Assembly: GCF_013394305.1 (NCBI RefSeq)
Contig: NZ_AP019810.1
Span: 558,001 to 622,000, forward strand
Source of the DNA: Enterococcus mundtii
GTDB taxonomy: Bacteria; Bacillota; Bacilli; Lactobacillales; Enterococcaceae
Length of the DNA stretch: 64,000 bases
Reading direction: 5' to 3'
The position numbers and the translations under genes were made by a program. Shown one piece after another: positions 1-8,687 of this stretch. Below the pieces are notes generated by a model. That model saw only the letters and a program-made list of their open reading frames with translations, was not told the origin of the DNA and searched no databases. Positions within the stretch are counted from its first letter, which is position 1. Each line of letters opens with the position of its first letter.

Positions 1-1748
1 ACAAAGGCAGTTTTCTGAGTCGTTTCGCTCATCAATGCTTCTAATTTTTCTACCTTATCTTCTGGAAGCAGTTCACTATAGACTGTATCGACTCCGACCT
101 CTTTTGCGACTTGTTCCGCAATCTTTTGGGCATCACCTGTCAACATCACTGTCTTTTTGACGCCGACTTTTTTCAATGTCTCGATAGCAAATGTTGCATC
201 TGGTTTGATCGTATCCGCAATAACTAAATAGCCCATGAGCTGACTGTCGATCGCTAAATAGATCAATGTTCCTATTTCATGATTCTCTGGTTGCTCGACT
301 CCATAGCGAGCCAATAATTTTTGATTTCCGACAAGTACCTCTTGTCCCTTGACCTGAGCGTTGATTCCTTCTCCAGCGATTTCTGCAGGTTCTTCAATTT
401 CATATAACGGGCCACTGTAGGTATCCATGACCGCCTTGGCGATTGGATGTGTCGATACATTTTCTAGACTCGCCACATATTTCATAAATGCTTTCTTGTC
501 AATGGTAGAAACAACTTTTTGTACGGCAAAATCACCCTTGGTCAGGGTACCTGTTTTGTCAAATACTACTGTTTCTGTACGAGCTAAAAGTTCTAGATAA
601 TTTCCACCTTTGACAAGTATCCCCCGTTTACTAGCTCCACCGATTCCTCCGAAAAAGCTAAGTGGAACAGAAATGACCAATGCACATGGACAAGAGATCA
701 CTAGGAATGTCAATGCTCGATAAATCCATTCAGAAAAATCTCCTCCATAAAGTAAGGGTGGGACAGTTGCTAAAAGAACAGCTAACGCAACGACGATCGG
801 CGTATAGTAACGAGCAAACTTAGTGATGAATTTTTCAGCAGGTGCCTTTTTACTGCTTGCTGTCTCCACTAGTTCTAATAATTTGCTGATGGTCGAATTT
901 TCATAGTTCTTTTTAACTTCGATGGTTAGAGGATGGGTCTTATTGATAAAACCACTTAATACATTTTCACCATTCATCACTTCTTTAGGCAATGATTCTC
1001 CTGTTAATGCAGATGTATCTACGAGGGATTGTCCCTTCAAAATCGTTCCATCCAAAGGAATTCTTTCACCTGGTTTGACCATGACCGACTCACCGATCTG
1101 CACTTCTTCTGGTTGCTTATTTACCAAGCCGCTTTCAGTGATCACATGAGCAACTTCCGGTCGGATCGCCATCAACTCACGAATGGACCGACGAGACTGA
1201 TCGACCGCAAAATGTTGGAAATACTCACCGATTTGATAAAACAACATGACAGCAACTGCTTCTGGATATTCACCGATCATCATTGCACCAATCGTTGCAA
1301 TCGACATTAAAAAATTTTCATCAAACACTTGTCCTTTACGAATATTGACAACCGCTTGCTTGATCACATCAAAGCCGATAAGAACAAAAATGGCGAAAAA
1401 AGTAACGAAACGAATTGGCTCAGCAGGCTTCCATAAAAACAATAAAAGTAAACTAAGTGACGCTATGATGATACGTAACAACGCTGTTTTATTTTCTTTT
1501 TCTGGTTCATGATTTTCACTTATCTGGTTTTTCACTTCGATTACTTTGACCTCTGGTTCTAATTGATGGATTTCTTCTGTTACTTGCTTTTCAATCGTTT
1601 CAATGACCGCTTTATCTGCATCGATCATCATTTTTCCAGTCGCAAAATTGACTGATGCTTCTTTTACGCCAGGTATTGCTTGTACTTTTTTTTCGATTTT
1701 CATCGCACAATTTGCGCAATCTAAACCTTCTAATTGATAACTTTTCAT
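1..1748 (-). CDS. cadA: Cd/Zn-type heavy-metal P1B ATPase, C-terminus cut by window edge
   Basis: Metal-efflux P-type ATPase that pumps soft divalent cations (Cd, Zn, Pb) out across the membrane. About 582 residues are visible. An N-terminal HMA metal-binding domain carries GLDCANCA (C11, C14); membrane helices follow; the TGES actuator motif, the SCPCAL metal-transport motif (near residue 353) and the DKTGTLTKG phosphorylation site (near residue 398) are all present. The hinge and last helices lie beyond position 1. The start is the ATG at 1748 behind an AAGGAGGG ribosome site. CPC plus the CxxC HMA domain fits CadA/ZntA better than CopA, but the metal is inferred. No cadC-type regulator is next to it; two CzrA/CadC-like palindromes lie just upstream, and a CzrA-like repressor is encoded near 35 kb. 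Confidence 0.9.
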   Translation of the reverse strand, partial: MKSYQLEGLDCANCAMKIEKKVQAIPGVKEASVNFATGKMMIDADKAVIETIEKQVTEEIHQLEPEVKVIEVKNQISENHEPEKENKTALLRIIIASLSLLLLFLWKPAEPIRFVTFFAIFVLIGFDVIKQAVVNIRKGQVFDENFLMSIATIGAMMIGEYPEAVAVMLFYQIGEYFQHFAVDQSRRSIRELMAIRPEVAHVITESGLVNKQPEEVQIGESVMVKPGERIPLDGTILKGQSLVDTSALTGESLPKEVMNGENVLSGFINKTHPLTIEVKKNYENSTISKLLELVETASSKKAPAEKFITKFARYYTPIVVALAVLLATVPPLLYGGDFSEWIYRALTFLVISCPCALVISVPLSFFGGIGGASKRGILVKGGNYLELLARTETVVFDKTGTLTKGDFAVQKVVSTIDKKAFMKYVASLENVSTHPIAKAVMDTYSGPLYEIEEPAEIAGEGINAQVKGQEVLVGNQKLLARYGVEQPENHEIGTLIYLAIDSQLMGYLVIADTIKPDATFAIETLKKVGVKKTVMLTGDAQKIAEQVAKEVGVDTVYSELLPEDKVEKLEALMSETTQKTAF

Positions 1749-1771
1749 TTCAAGTCCCTCCTTACCAAACA

Positions 1772-1816
1772 TATGACTATCTATTCATAAGTTATTATAC
1801 ATGAATGGTTATTCAT
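1772..1816. promoter_or_regulatory. Two SmtB/ArsR-type operator palindromes upstream of cadA
   Basis: Two inverted repeats lie 24-68 bases before the cadA start. ATGAATGGTTATTCAT (1801-1816) is a perfect 6-4-6 palindrome. TATGACTATCTATTCATA (1772-1789) is an 8-2-8 palindrome with one mismatch. Both carry the ATGAAT/ATTCAT half-sites typical of CadC/CzrA zinc-cadmium repressors. The likely regulator is the CzrA-like protein at 34917-35216; this is inferred. Confidence 0.65.
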
Positions 1817-1893
1817 ATGTCAAATCATAGTAATAACAGATCATGATTAAAGTATCGTTCGGGAGAATCATTATTTCTGCAAGGTGTAAAAGA

Positions 1894-1941
1894 AGTTTCT
1901 TATGTAAAAGTGACGAATGATAAACTTTTACATAAGAAACT
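1894..1941 (+). promoter_or_regulatory. Perfect 17-bp inverted repeat against the ribosome site
   Basis: AGTTTCTTATGTAAAAG (1894-1910) and its exact complement (1925-1941) are separated by 14 bases. The second arm ends right at the AAAGGAGG ribosome site of the following gene. No U-run follows, so this is not a standard terminator. It could be a protein operator or an mRNA hairpin affecting ribosome access. Confidence 0.6.
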
Positions 1942-1955
1942 AAAGGAGGAAATAC

Positions 1956-3134
1956 ATGATTGATTTCAACGATCAATACCATATACTAGCTATGGCTTTG
2001 CGACTAGGAAAAGCTACCAACTTCAAAGCAGTCGGAAAGAAAGGAAAAGAAAATTATCAATTTTTATTTTCAAAATTGATAAAAATGATCGAAAATGATC
2101 AAGATTCATTTTTTATTGAAACAGTCAAAAAAAATGACTTGATACACTCTCTTGAACATACAATTGACTATTACGATGCCAAAAAAAGAGAAGACATTCA
2201 GCACATCATGGAAAACTTAAAAGAGGATGACCCAACTAGCTTTGTCATCATTCCCTCTTACTCTACTACTATAAGATTATTTCATGATCACATATATAGC
2301 TTGATCATTCACAAAAATAAGGACTACATTGTTACTAAGATCAATAAATTAGAGTCAATGACTACGAACTTCCAGCTTAAAATTGATGAAAAAAATTTAA
2401 ATAAGCTTAGCGATATTCTTTATTATTCTAAGTTTGAGTATCGAAAGACGAGAATATCTGTTGATATATTCTCAAAACTAAAAAAAATAGCTGTTGAAAA
2501 ACCCTCTGCTTTACATGTGGAAATGCGTGGTTATCCAGGCATTACAAATTGCCCGATACTTGAACCGTTAACAGCATTAAAATGGACTGTCTACAATTGC
2601 AATAAGCCAATTTCGTCTGCCGAAATCAAGGAGAAGAAAGTGATCAATCCAAAACTATGGCCTTCAAAGGAGCTTCGGATGCGATTTTATCAAACGTTTT
2701 TAACCGATAATGAGCAACATAATCAACAATTTTCTATATTATGGCATTATTACACCATGCGAAAAGCAGAAACTCAATTAGTTGATAAAGAATACAAAGG
2801 AAAAATCCGCTATCTTTCTATTAAATATTTAAATAAAGTCTTAAATGATCCAGCCGTTCCAATAGAATTTAAGAGAAATCAAACAAATGAAGCCAGTCAA
2901 CAAAATTATAAAGTATTTCATTCAAGGTCAAAAAAATTGGAAACATTGCACACAAAAATAAGTCATATAACCAATAAAAAGAACATAACAACTGATAAAT
3001 CTCAACATAAAAACAATGAGAATTCTCAATATTTTAGACCAAGTAATAGTATTGCTTCTACTTCATCAGATAACGTTACCTCCATTAGTTTTCTCTCAAA
3101 AAAAGAGCGCCAAGTCTGTTCAATACAAAGATAA
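1956..3134 (+). CDS. Uncharacterised protein, paralogue A (possible cysteine hydrolase)
   Basis: A 392-residue protein I do not recognise, with no signal peptide or membrane segment. It is clearly a paralogue of the next gene. Shared blocks are QYHxLAxALRLG near the N-terminus, NYQFLFS..IKMIEND (about 33-48), SFxxxPxYS followed by HxHIYxLxI (H112), a KxN/D (N130), MRGY...NCPILEPL (C199), and a late RF.QTFL...LW.HY block. The last 60 residues are polar and low in complexity, ending in an SFLSKK motif. The spacing H112-N130-C199 recalls His-Asp/Asn-Cys hydrolases of clan CE, but this is inference only. The start has a strong AAAGGAGG site. The gene is visibly richer in AT than its neighbours, suggesting acquisition. 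Confidence 0.75.
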   Translation: MIDFNDQYHILAMALRLGKATNFKAVGKKGKENYQFLFSKLIKMIENDQDSFFIETVKKNDLIHSLEHTIDYYDAKKREDIQHIMENLKEDDPTSFVIIPSYSTTIRLFHDHIYSLIIHKNKDYIVTKINKLESMTTNFQLKIDEKNLNKLSDILYYSKFEYRKTRISVDIFSKLKKIAVEKPSALHVEMRGYPGITNCPILEPLTALKWTVYNCNKPISSAEIKEKKVINPKLWPSKELRMRFYQTFLTDNEQHNQQFSILWHYYTMRKAETQLVDKEYKGKIRYLSIKYLNKVLNDPAVPIEFKRNQTNEASQQNYKVFHSRSKKLETLHTKISHITNKKNITTDKSQHKNNENSQYFRPSNSIASTSSDNVTSISFLSKKERQVCSIQR

Positions 3135-3173
3135 CTGTTTTCCTACGAAATTGAGATAAAGCGAAAAACAGTT
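3133..3173 (+). other. Weak inverted repeat between the two paralogues
   Basis: AACTGTTTT (3133-3141) pairs with AAAACAGTT (3165-3173) across a 23-base loop, starting at the stop codon of the first paralogue. There is no U-run, so termination is unlikely; it might be a processing or stability hairpin. The 110-base gap to the second paralogue could also hold a weak promoter. Confidence 0.3.
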
Positions 3174-3244
3174 GCCAAGTAAATTTATCCTATCCTTTCT
3201 ATGGTGGGACTATTGCACGAAAATAAAAAATAAGGAGAGTTATT

Positions 3245-4537
3245 ATGCTTGATTTTGATGGACAATACCACCAATTGGCACTTGCTTTAAGATTAGGAAA
3301 TGCGGCGGCATTTGAAGTTGTCGGTTCAGGCGGAAGAAAAAATTATCAATTTTTATTTTCAAGATTTATCAAAATGATTGAAAATGATGTTGCTGGTACC
3401 TTGATCAATGAAAGTCAAAAAAATCAAGTGATCCAGTCTTTAAGAAATACGATCGTCTACTACGATATGAAAAAACCGACTGAACTGGAAGAGAAAATCA
3501 GACATTTAAAAAAAGATGACCCAGCCAGTTTTATGATTTTTCCAGCTTATTCAGTGACCCCTGACTCTTATCATAATCATATTTATGGCTTAGTAATTTA
3601 TAAGCAAGATAATGACTATCTTGTCGCGAAATTAGATAAATATGAGACAAATAAAAAGATGGGGAATCATTTGCTAAAAATCCCAGCGGATCAGTTGGGG
3701 AAATTAAGTAAAATACTATTTGTGACAAAGCTTGAACACCACAGTGAGTCTAAGATCAACCTCATCAATGAAATCACCAGACTCTCAGATAAGCCTGCAA
3801 AAAACCTTAATTTTGAAATGAGAGGGTATGCAATGATTCCCAACTGCCCGATTTTAGAACCGCTTGTCACTTTCCGAAGTGTTCTTCATAATTGTCAGGA
3901 AGCTATTTTTACTCCACCATTGATTGAAGATAAAGTGAAACCTAAATTCTGCTCATCGTTTGCGTTTCGTGAGCGGTTCTTTCAGACTTTTTTAGGTGAA
4001 AATTTAAAACACGATCAAAAATTTTTTCAATTATGGAAACATTACGAACAGCGAAAAAAAATCACTGGTCTAAAAGAAACTATCTCCAGAGATGAATTCG
4101 TTGATATTTCGGATGATTTCGTAAAGAAAGTCTACGAAGATCCTAAAACACCTAAAAAATTTGTCAAAAATCAATCCGTCGAGGTTGCACCTTATTATTA
4201 TCATGTTTTTTATGATGATTCCAGGCGATTGAAACCATTGGATGCTCACATCAACGCAATCATCGATGGAACGGATCAACCATTAAAAGAGGGATTTCGC
4301 CAAAAAGTAAAAGTTAAGAGCCAGCGGTTTGGGGGAACAGTCAAAACAGTCAAAGATAGGATTTTTTCTGATAGACAGACCTCTAAAAGTAACACCACAG
4401 ACGTGACACTTCCAACTTCTCCAACACAAACGTCCTTTACACAAGCGAATTTTAATCATCGCGTAGTAGACGCAACCAACAAATCGAATTTTTTGAGTAA
4501 GCAAATACCTAAAAAACATACAGATATCACTCGCTAA
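3245..4537 (+). CDS. Uncharacterised protein, paralogue B (possible cysteine hydrolase)
   Basis: A 430-residue paralogue of the preceding gene, also without signal peptide or membrane helix. Conserved positions are H112 in HNHIYGLVI, D131 in AKLDK, and C201 in PNCPILEPL, together with the NYQFLFSRFIKMIEND block and the later RFFQTFL / LWKHY block. The C-terminal 110 residues are basic, then Ser/Thr/Asn-rich, and end with NFLSKQ, matching the FLSK tail of the first paralogue. The start has an AAGGAG site eight bases upstream. A terminator follows directly. The pair probably arose by tandem duplication and then diverged. The function is unknown to me. Confidence 0.75.
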   Translation: MLDFDGQYHQLALALRLGNAAAFEVVGSGGRKNYQFLFSRFIKMIENDVAGTLINESQKNQVIQSLRNTIVYYDMKKPTELEEKIRHLKKDDPASFMIFPAYSVTPDSYHNHIYGLVIYKQDNDYLVAKLDKYETNKKMGNHLLKIPADQLGKLSKILFVTKLEHHSESKINLINEITRLSDKPAKNLNFEMRGYAMIPNCPILEPLVTFRSVLHNCQEAIFTPPLIEDKVKPKFCSSFAFRERFFQTFLGENLKHDQKFFQLWKHYEQRKKITGLKETISRDEFVDISDDFVKKVYEDPKTPKKFVKNQSVEVAPYYYHVFYDDSRRLKPLDAHINAIIDGTDQPLKEGFRQKVKVKSQRFGGTVKTVKDRIFSDRQTSKSNTTDVTLPTSPTQTSFTQANFNHRVVDATNKSNFLSKQIPKKHTDITR

Positions 4538-4544
4538 GTGTAAA

Positions 4545-4593
4545 AAAAGTAACTCTTTGGACAGACAACCAACTGTGCAAGAGAGTTACTTTT
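4545..4593. terminator. Bidirectional terminator
   Basis: AAAAGTAACTCT (4545-4556) pairs with AGAGTTACTTTT (4582-4593). The A/T runs on both sides let it serve the paralogue gene on the plus strand and the converging YccF gene. Confidence 0.85.
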
Positions 4594-4608
4594 ATATTTA
4601 GTCACTAT

Positions 4609-4968
4609 TTAAACGATTTCTGCCCCAAATGGCATCAACGCTAGGCGTGCTAGTTTGAAGGATTGCTTTGCGAAAGGAATACCAATGATCGTGATACAAA
4701 GTAAAATCCCACTGATGACATGACCTAAAGCAATCGGCAAACCTGACACGATCAACCAAATGATATTGACGATCAAAGACACGCCATTGTTTGTATAAAT
4801 GACTTCTTTTCCAAAGGGTGCAAACGATAAAGAAGCTAGTTTGAAACATTGTAGCCCGACCGGAATACCAACAATTGTGATACACCATAATACACCTGCT
4901 ACCGCCCAACTCAGTCCTCCGAGTAAGCCACCAAAAATAAACCAAATAATATTTCCAATACAACTCAT
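4609..4968 (-). CDS. YccF-domain inner-membrane protein
   Basis: A 119-residue membrane protein made of two similar halves, each with a GNIIWFIFGG / VNIIWLIVSG helix followed by a CITIxGIP hairpin and an AxLxFxPFG / ARLALMPFG end. This is the YccF (DUF307) pattern; the function is unknown. I start it at MSCIGN (ATG at 4968), because the GGAG formed by the alternative upstream ATGGAG is a better ribosome site for this start than anything ahead of 4983. It is the last gene of a likely SGNH-acetyltransferase-YccF operon. Confidence 0.85.
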   Translation of the reverse strand: MSCIGNIIWFIFGGLLGGLSWAVAGVLWCITIVGIPVGLQCFKLASLSFAPFGKEVIYTNNGVSLIVNIIWLIVSGLPIALGHVISGILLCITIIGIPFAKQSFKLARLALMPFGAEIV

Positions 4969-5001
4969 TGTTTCTTTCTCCATTCTAATAAGAGTCTTAC
5001 G

Positions 5002-5346
5002 TTAAAAACCATTGAAATCGACTCTCTTGATTTTACGTTTTTTTGCTTCTAGTAACCACTGCTCCATAAACTGAGCGGCTACTGTTCTTTCTTGATCGAC
5101 TGCCACAAAAATCGTTTGAAGCAGTTCACCTGATTGTTGATCTGCTTCAGTCGTTTCGATTTGTCTCGCTTGTCCAAAAGCGAAAATCATTTGTTTTTCT
5201 GCGTCATCATGTGCTGCTATAAAGGATATATTCAATGGATCGTTTATATCTGGCAGCATTAGTTCCTCCAAGAATCGATTTTCTTGTTGCCTGATCAACC
5301 TATTGATCATCGGTAGATCTGCTTCGGTTGCTGGGCGAATGATCAT
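5002..5346 (-). CDS. Short GNAT-like acetyltransferase family protein
   Basis: A 114-residue protein whose N-terminus (MIIRPATEADLPMINRLI) is typical of GNAT N-acetyltransferases. It is shorter than the usual 140-170 residues, and the acetyl-CoA loop (Q/R-x-x-G-x-G/A) is not recognisable, so it may be a reduced or inactive member. Its start overlaps the stop of the upstream SGNH hydrolase by four bases (ATGA), implying coupled translation. Confidence 0.6.
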   Translation of the reverse strand: MIIRPATEADLPMINRLIRQQENRFLEELMLPDINDPLNISFIAAHDDAEKQMIFAFGQARQIETTEADQQSGELLQTIFVAVDQERTVAAQFMEQWLLEAKKRKIKRVDFNGF

Positions 5347-5978
5347 TCAAACCACTCTTTTCTTTTTTTGACCGTTTCTATCCAAATATTGGCAATCGTT
5401 TCATGACCCAGTAGTGTCGGATGGACACCATCATCCCCTGTATATTTCTCATAGCCATATGAGATGCCTAAAGAATTCAACGTTCCATCTAACGGGACAA
5501 AAACTGCTTGATATTCTTTTGCTAGTTGACGAATCAAGTGGATCTTTGGATCAAGATCACTACGCCAACTTCTCCGATCGTCAGGCTCTGGCAAAACAAA
5601 TGGTTCCATCAAGACGATTTTTTTGATGCCACTTTCCACTAAACGATCAAGTAAATACCGATAATCGGCTTCAAAACGCTCAAAAGATTCTTTTGTCGCA
5701 AATGCTGCAGGCTCGCCTACATTGTGCCATGTATCATTGATACCAATCAAAATCGAGACCATATCAGGTTTCAAATCGATGCAGTCTGCTTGCCAGCGCT
5801 TCTTTAGGTCTGCTAACTTATTTCCGCCGATTCCGCGATTGACGAATGTCCACGTGTTTTCTGGATCACTCGCAGCCAATTTTGCCGCTGTTAACAGTGC
5901 ATAGCCCTGACCGAGATCGTCAGTTCCTCTACCCGGATCTGTGATACTATCTCCAATGAATAAAAGTCGTTGTTCCAT
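5343..5978 (-). CDS. SGNH/GDSL-family hydrolase
   Basis: A 211-residue esterase/lipase-like hydrolase of the SGNH family. Block I is FIGDSITD with the Ser nucleophile (residue 10 from this start), the block II Gly is in NRGIGGN, the block III Asn is in GINDTW, and block V DGVHPT carries the catalytic Asp and His. There is no signal peptide, so it is cytoplasmic; a carbohydrate deacetylase or acyl esterase role is possible. A longer frame reaches 6068, but I choose the ATG at 5978: it follows AAGGAAAG, and a GATAAT -10 box (6012-6017) falls inside the extension. Confidence 0.85.
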   Translation of the reverse strand: MEQRLLFIGDSITDPGRGTDDLGQGYALLTAAKLAASDPENTWTFVNRGIGGNKLADLKKRWQADCIDLKPDMVSILIGINDTWHNVGEPAAFATKESFERFEADYRYLLDRLVESGIKKIVLMEPFVLPEPDDRRSWRSDLDPKIHLIRQLAKEYQAVFVPLDGTLNSLGISYGYEKYTGDDGVHPTLLGHETIANIWIETVKKRKEWFE

Positions 5979-6079
5979 CACACACCCTACTTTCCTTGCC
6001 ACTTTTACGTTATTATCCCACACACATCTAGCCAAAGAAAGAAGGAATTGGAACAATAGTGATTTCATAATAACTTCTT

Positions 6080-6128
6080 AAAAAAAATGCGTTCCACGAA
6101 AATACGATGAACGATTTTCGTGGAACGC
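6080..6128 (-). terminator. asnS operon terminator
   Basis: GCGTTCCACGAAAAT (6089-6103) is exactly complementary to 6114-6128. On the minus strand the stem is followed by a run of eight T. It lies just after the asnS stop codon. Confidence 0.92.
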
Positions 6129-6138
6129 GTCTTATTTC

Positions 6139-7437
6139 TTATGGGTAAATACGATTTAACAAACGTGGGAATGGAATTGCTTCACGTACATGATCGATCC
6201 CTGAGATCCAAGTCACTGTACGTTCTAAGCCTAAGCCGAAACCAGAATGTGGAACAGATCCGTATTTACGTAGATCTAGGTACCATGAGTATTCTTTTTC
6301 GTCTAAGCCATGATTCTTGATTTGTTCAAGTAAGAAATCATAGTCAGTCGCACGTTCACTTCCGCCGATGATCTCGCCATATCCTTCAGGTGCGATCATA
6401 TCTGCACAAATCACGACATCTTCTCTTGTTGGATGTGGTTTCATGTAGAATGGTTTGATCGCTTTTGGATAGTTCAAGATAAAGACTGGTTGTTCAAATG
6501 AGTTCGCAATAAACGTTTCGTGTGGTGAACCGAAATCATCGCCCCACTCGATATCGTCAAAACCATTTTTCTTCAATAATTCGATGGCATCATCATACGT
6601 GATACGTGGGAAAGGTAATTTAGTATAAGTTTTCAATACTTCTTTATCACGTTCTAAGACGTCTAAAGCATACTCGCAGTTATCTAATACACTTTGAACT
6701 AAGAAAGCAACATATTGTTCTTGTACTTCTAAGCTTTCTTCTTGATGCGTGAACGCCATTTCAGGTTCGATCATCCAAAATTCGATCAAATGACGACGTG
6801 TTTTTGATTTTTCAGCACGGAAAGTTGGTCCAAATGAAAATACTTTACCAAATGCCATTGCAGCAGCTTCCATGTACAATTGACCACTTTGTGACAGATA
6901 TGCTTTTTGATCAAAGTAGTTTGTCTCAAATAGATCGGTGGTTCCTTCTGGGGCAGAGCCAGTCAAGATCGGTGGATCGATTTTAACGAATTGGTTGTTG
7001 TTGAAAAATTCGTAGGTTGCACGGATGATTTCATTTCGAATCTGCATCACTGCATGTTGGCGTGAAGAGCGTAACCATAAATGACGATGATCCATCAAGA
7101 AATCTGTTCCATGTTCTTTTGGTGTGATTGGATAATCATGACTTTCACTCACTACTTCAATGTTCGTGATCCCTATCTCATAGCCAAATTTAGAACGGCT
7201 ATCTTCACGAATCTCACCTGTCACAAGGATCGATGTTTCTTGAGAAAGATTTTTTGCCATTTGGAAAACTTCCTCAGGCACTTCGCTTTTTACGACAACT
7301 CCTTGGAAGAATGCTGTCCCATCTCGTAATTGTAAAAAGGCGATTTTCCCACTTGAACGCTTATTAGCGACCCAAGCACCGATCGTTACTGTTTCGCCTA
7401 CATGTTTTTTTGAATCGATGATTTGAATTTGTTCCAC
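6139..7437 (-). CDS. asnS: Asparaginyl-tRNA synthetase
   Basis: A 432-residue class II aminoacyl-tRNA synthetase that charges tRNA-Asn. It has an N-terminal OB-fold anticodon-binding domain (about 1-110), then class II motif 2 ([21 protein letters not shown]) and motif 3 ([15 protein letters not shown]). The length matches bacterial AsnRS. The start is GTG, eight bases after AAAGGAG. It is the last gene of a dinG-tseB-aspB-asnS operon, a conserved order in Firmicutes; the aspB-asnS pairing links the aspartate pool to Asn-tRNA. Confidence 0.97.
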   Translation of the reverse strand: MEQIQIIDSKKHVGETVTIGAWVANKRSSGKIAFLQLRDGTAFFQGVVVKSEVPEEVFQMAKNLSQETSILVTGEIREDSRSKFGYEIGITNIEVVSESHDYPITPKEHGTDFLMDHRHLWLRSSRQHAVMQIRNEIIRATYEFFNNNQFVKIDPPILTGSAPEGTTDLFETNYFDQKAYLSQSGQLYMEAAAMAFGKVFSFGPTFRAEKSKTRRHLIEFWMIEPEMAFTHQEESLEVQEQYVAFLVQSVLDNCEYALDVLERDKEVLKTYTKLPFPRITYDDAIELLKKNGFDDIEWGDDFGSPHETFIANSFEQPVFILNYPKAIKPFYMKPHPTREDVVICADMIAPEGYGEIIGGSERATDYDFLLEQIKNHGLDEKEYSWYLDLRKYGSVPHSGFGLGLERTVTWISGIDHVREAIPFPRLLNRIYP

Positions 7438-7467
7438 GTAAAATTCTCCTTTGTCCTATAATAATTT

Positions 7468-8661
7468 CTATTCGTTTTGACTTTTACTCTCAATAAAACG
7501 TTGGATTCGTCGGATTCCTTCTTCTAACGTTGCTAGATTCGCCGCATAACTCAAACGAACATTTTCCGGTGCGCCGAAACCTTCACCTGTAACTAGAGCA
7601 ACCCCTGCTTCTTCTAGTAGATCTTCGACCCACGGCGTCACTTGTTCATAGCCACATATCGCTAACGTTTCTTTCACATTCGGAAACAAGTAAAATGCGC
7701 CTTGTGGTCTTTTGACCGACACCCCGGGCAAATCAGCAACAAGCGGAAATACGATGTCTAGACGTTCTTCAAATGCTTTGCGCATCTCTTCAACGGTATC
7801 TTGTTCCCCTTGTAATGCTTCAACAGCCGCATATTGACTGACTGCAGTTGGGTTACTAGTTGATTGTGATGCAATCGCAATCATCCCATCAATGATTTTT
7901 TGATCGCCGACCGCGTATCCGATACGCCAGCCTGTCATTGCATAGGTTTTTGATACACCGTTGATGATTATCGTCTGTTCACGTATTGCTTTTGAAATCG
8001 TTGCAATTGGAGTAAACTCATTGTCATTATAAACTAATCGGCCATAAATATCATCAGCAACTATTAAAATATCGTTTTTTACTGCCCATTCACCTATAAC
8101 TTGTAGTTCTTCTTTTGTATAGATCATCCCTGTCGGATTAGAAGGAGTATTGATAATGACTGCTTTTGTCTTGGAAGAACGTGCTTGTTCCAATTGTTCG
8201 AGGGTCACTTTGAAATCATTGACTTCTTGACCAGTGACAAAAACAGGGACACCTTCTGCTAACTTGACTTGTTCACCATAGCTCACCCAATAAGGTACTG
8301 GAATGATGACTTCATCTTTTGGATCTAGGATTGTTTGGAATAAGGCATAGAGGGCAAATTTCGCCCCGTCTGTCACAATCGTCTGAGAAGCATCGTAAGT
8401 CAAGCCATAATAGGTTTCCAGATACGAAACGATTGCCTGTCTTAATTCTGGAATACCCGCTGTTGGCGTATAATAGCTTGCTTTTCCATTCTTGATGGCT
8501 GCGATCGCTGCTTCTTGGATATTTTCAGGTGTAGCAAAATCAGGCTCTCCTACGGTCAAACTGATAATGTCTTTCCCTTGTGCTTTCAATGCCTTTGCTT
8601 TTGCTGCAGTTGCTAGTGTTACGGAAGGCTCTAAGCGTTCCACTCTTTTTGACTGTTTCAT
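7468..8661 (-). CDS. aspB: Aspartate aminotransferase, class I fold
   Basis: A 397-residue PLP enzyme interconverting aspartate and oxaloacetate with glutamate and 2-oxoglutarate. The PLP lysine is in GVSKTYAMTGWRIGYA, the NTPSNPTG loop and DDIY motif are present, and the C-terminal R-L-S-Y of the small domain is intact. It follows tseB by 26 bases and precedes asnS by 30, as in Bacillus subtilis. The ATG follows AAAGGATAG. Close relatives include other class I aminotransferases, but the context favours AspB. Confidence 0.93.
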   Translation of the reverse strand: MKQSKRVERLEPSVTLATAAKAKALKAQGKDIISLTVGEPDFATPENIQEAAIAAIKNGKASYYTPTAGIPELRQAIVSYLETYYGLTYDASQTIVTDGAKFALYALFQTILDPKDEVIIPVPYWVSYGEQVKLAEGVPVFVTGQEVNDFKVTLEQLEQARSSKTKAVIINTPSNPTGMIYTKEELQVIGEWAVKNDILIVADDIYGRLVYNDNEFTPIATISKAIREQTIIINGVSKTYAMTGWRIGYAVGDQKIIDGMIAIASQSTSNPTAVSQYAAVEALQGEQDTVEEMRKAFEERLDIVFPLVADLPGVSVKRPQGAFYLFPNVKETLAICGYEQVTPWVEDLLEEAGVALVTGEGFGAPENVRLSYAANLATLEEGIRRIQRFIESKSQNE

Positions 8662-8687
8662 CCAATCTATCCTTTCATCCGTCTTTT

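Noticed and set aside
4598-4963. Open frame (121 aa) in another frame over the YccF gene
   Set aside because: It overlaps the YccF coding sequence on the same strand and has no ribosome site or recognisable motif; the YccF frame has clear family sequence.
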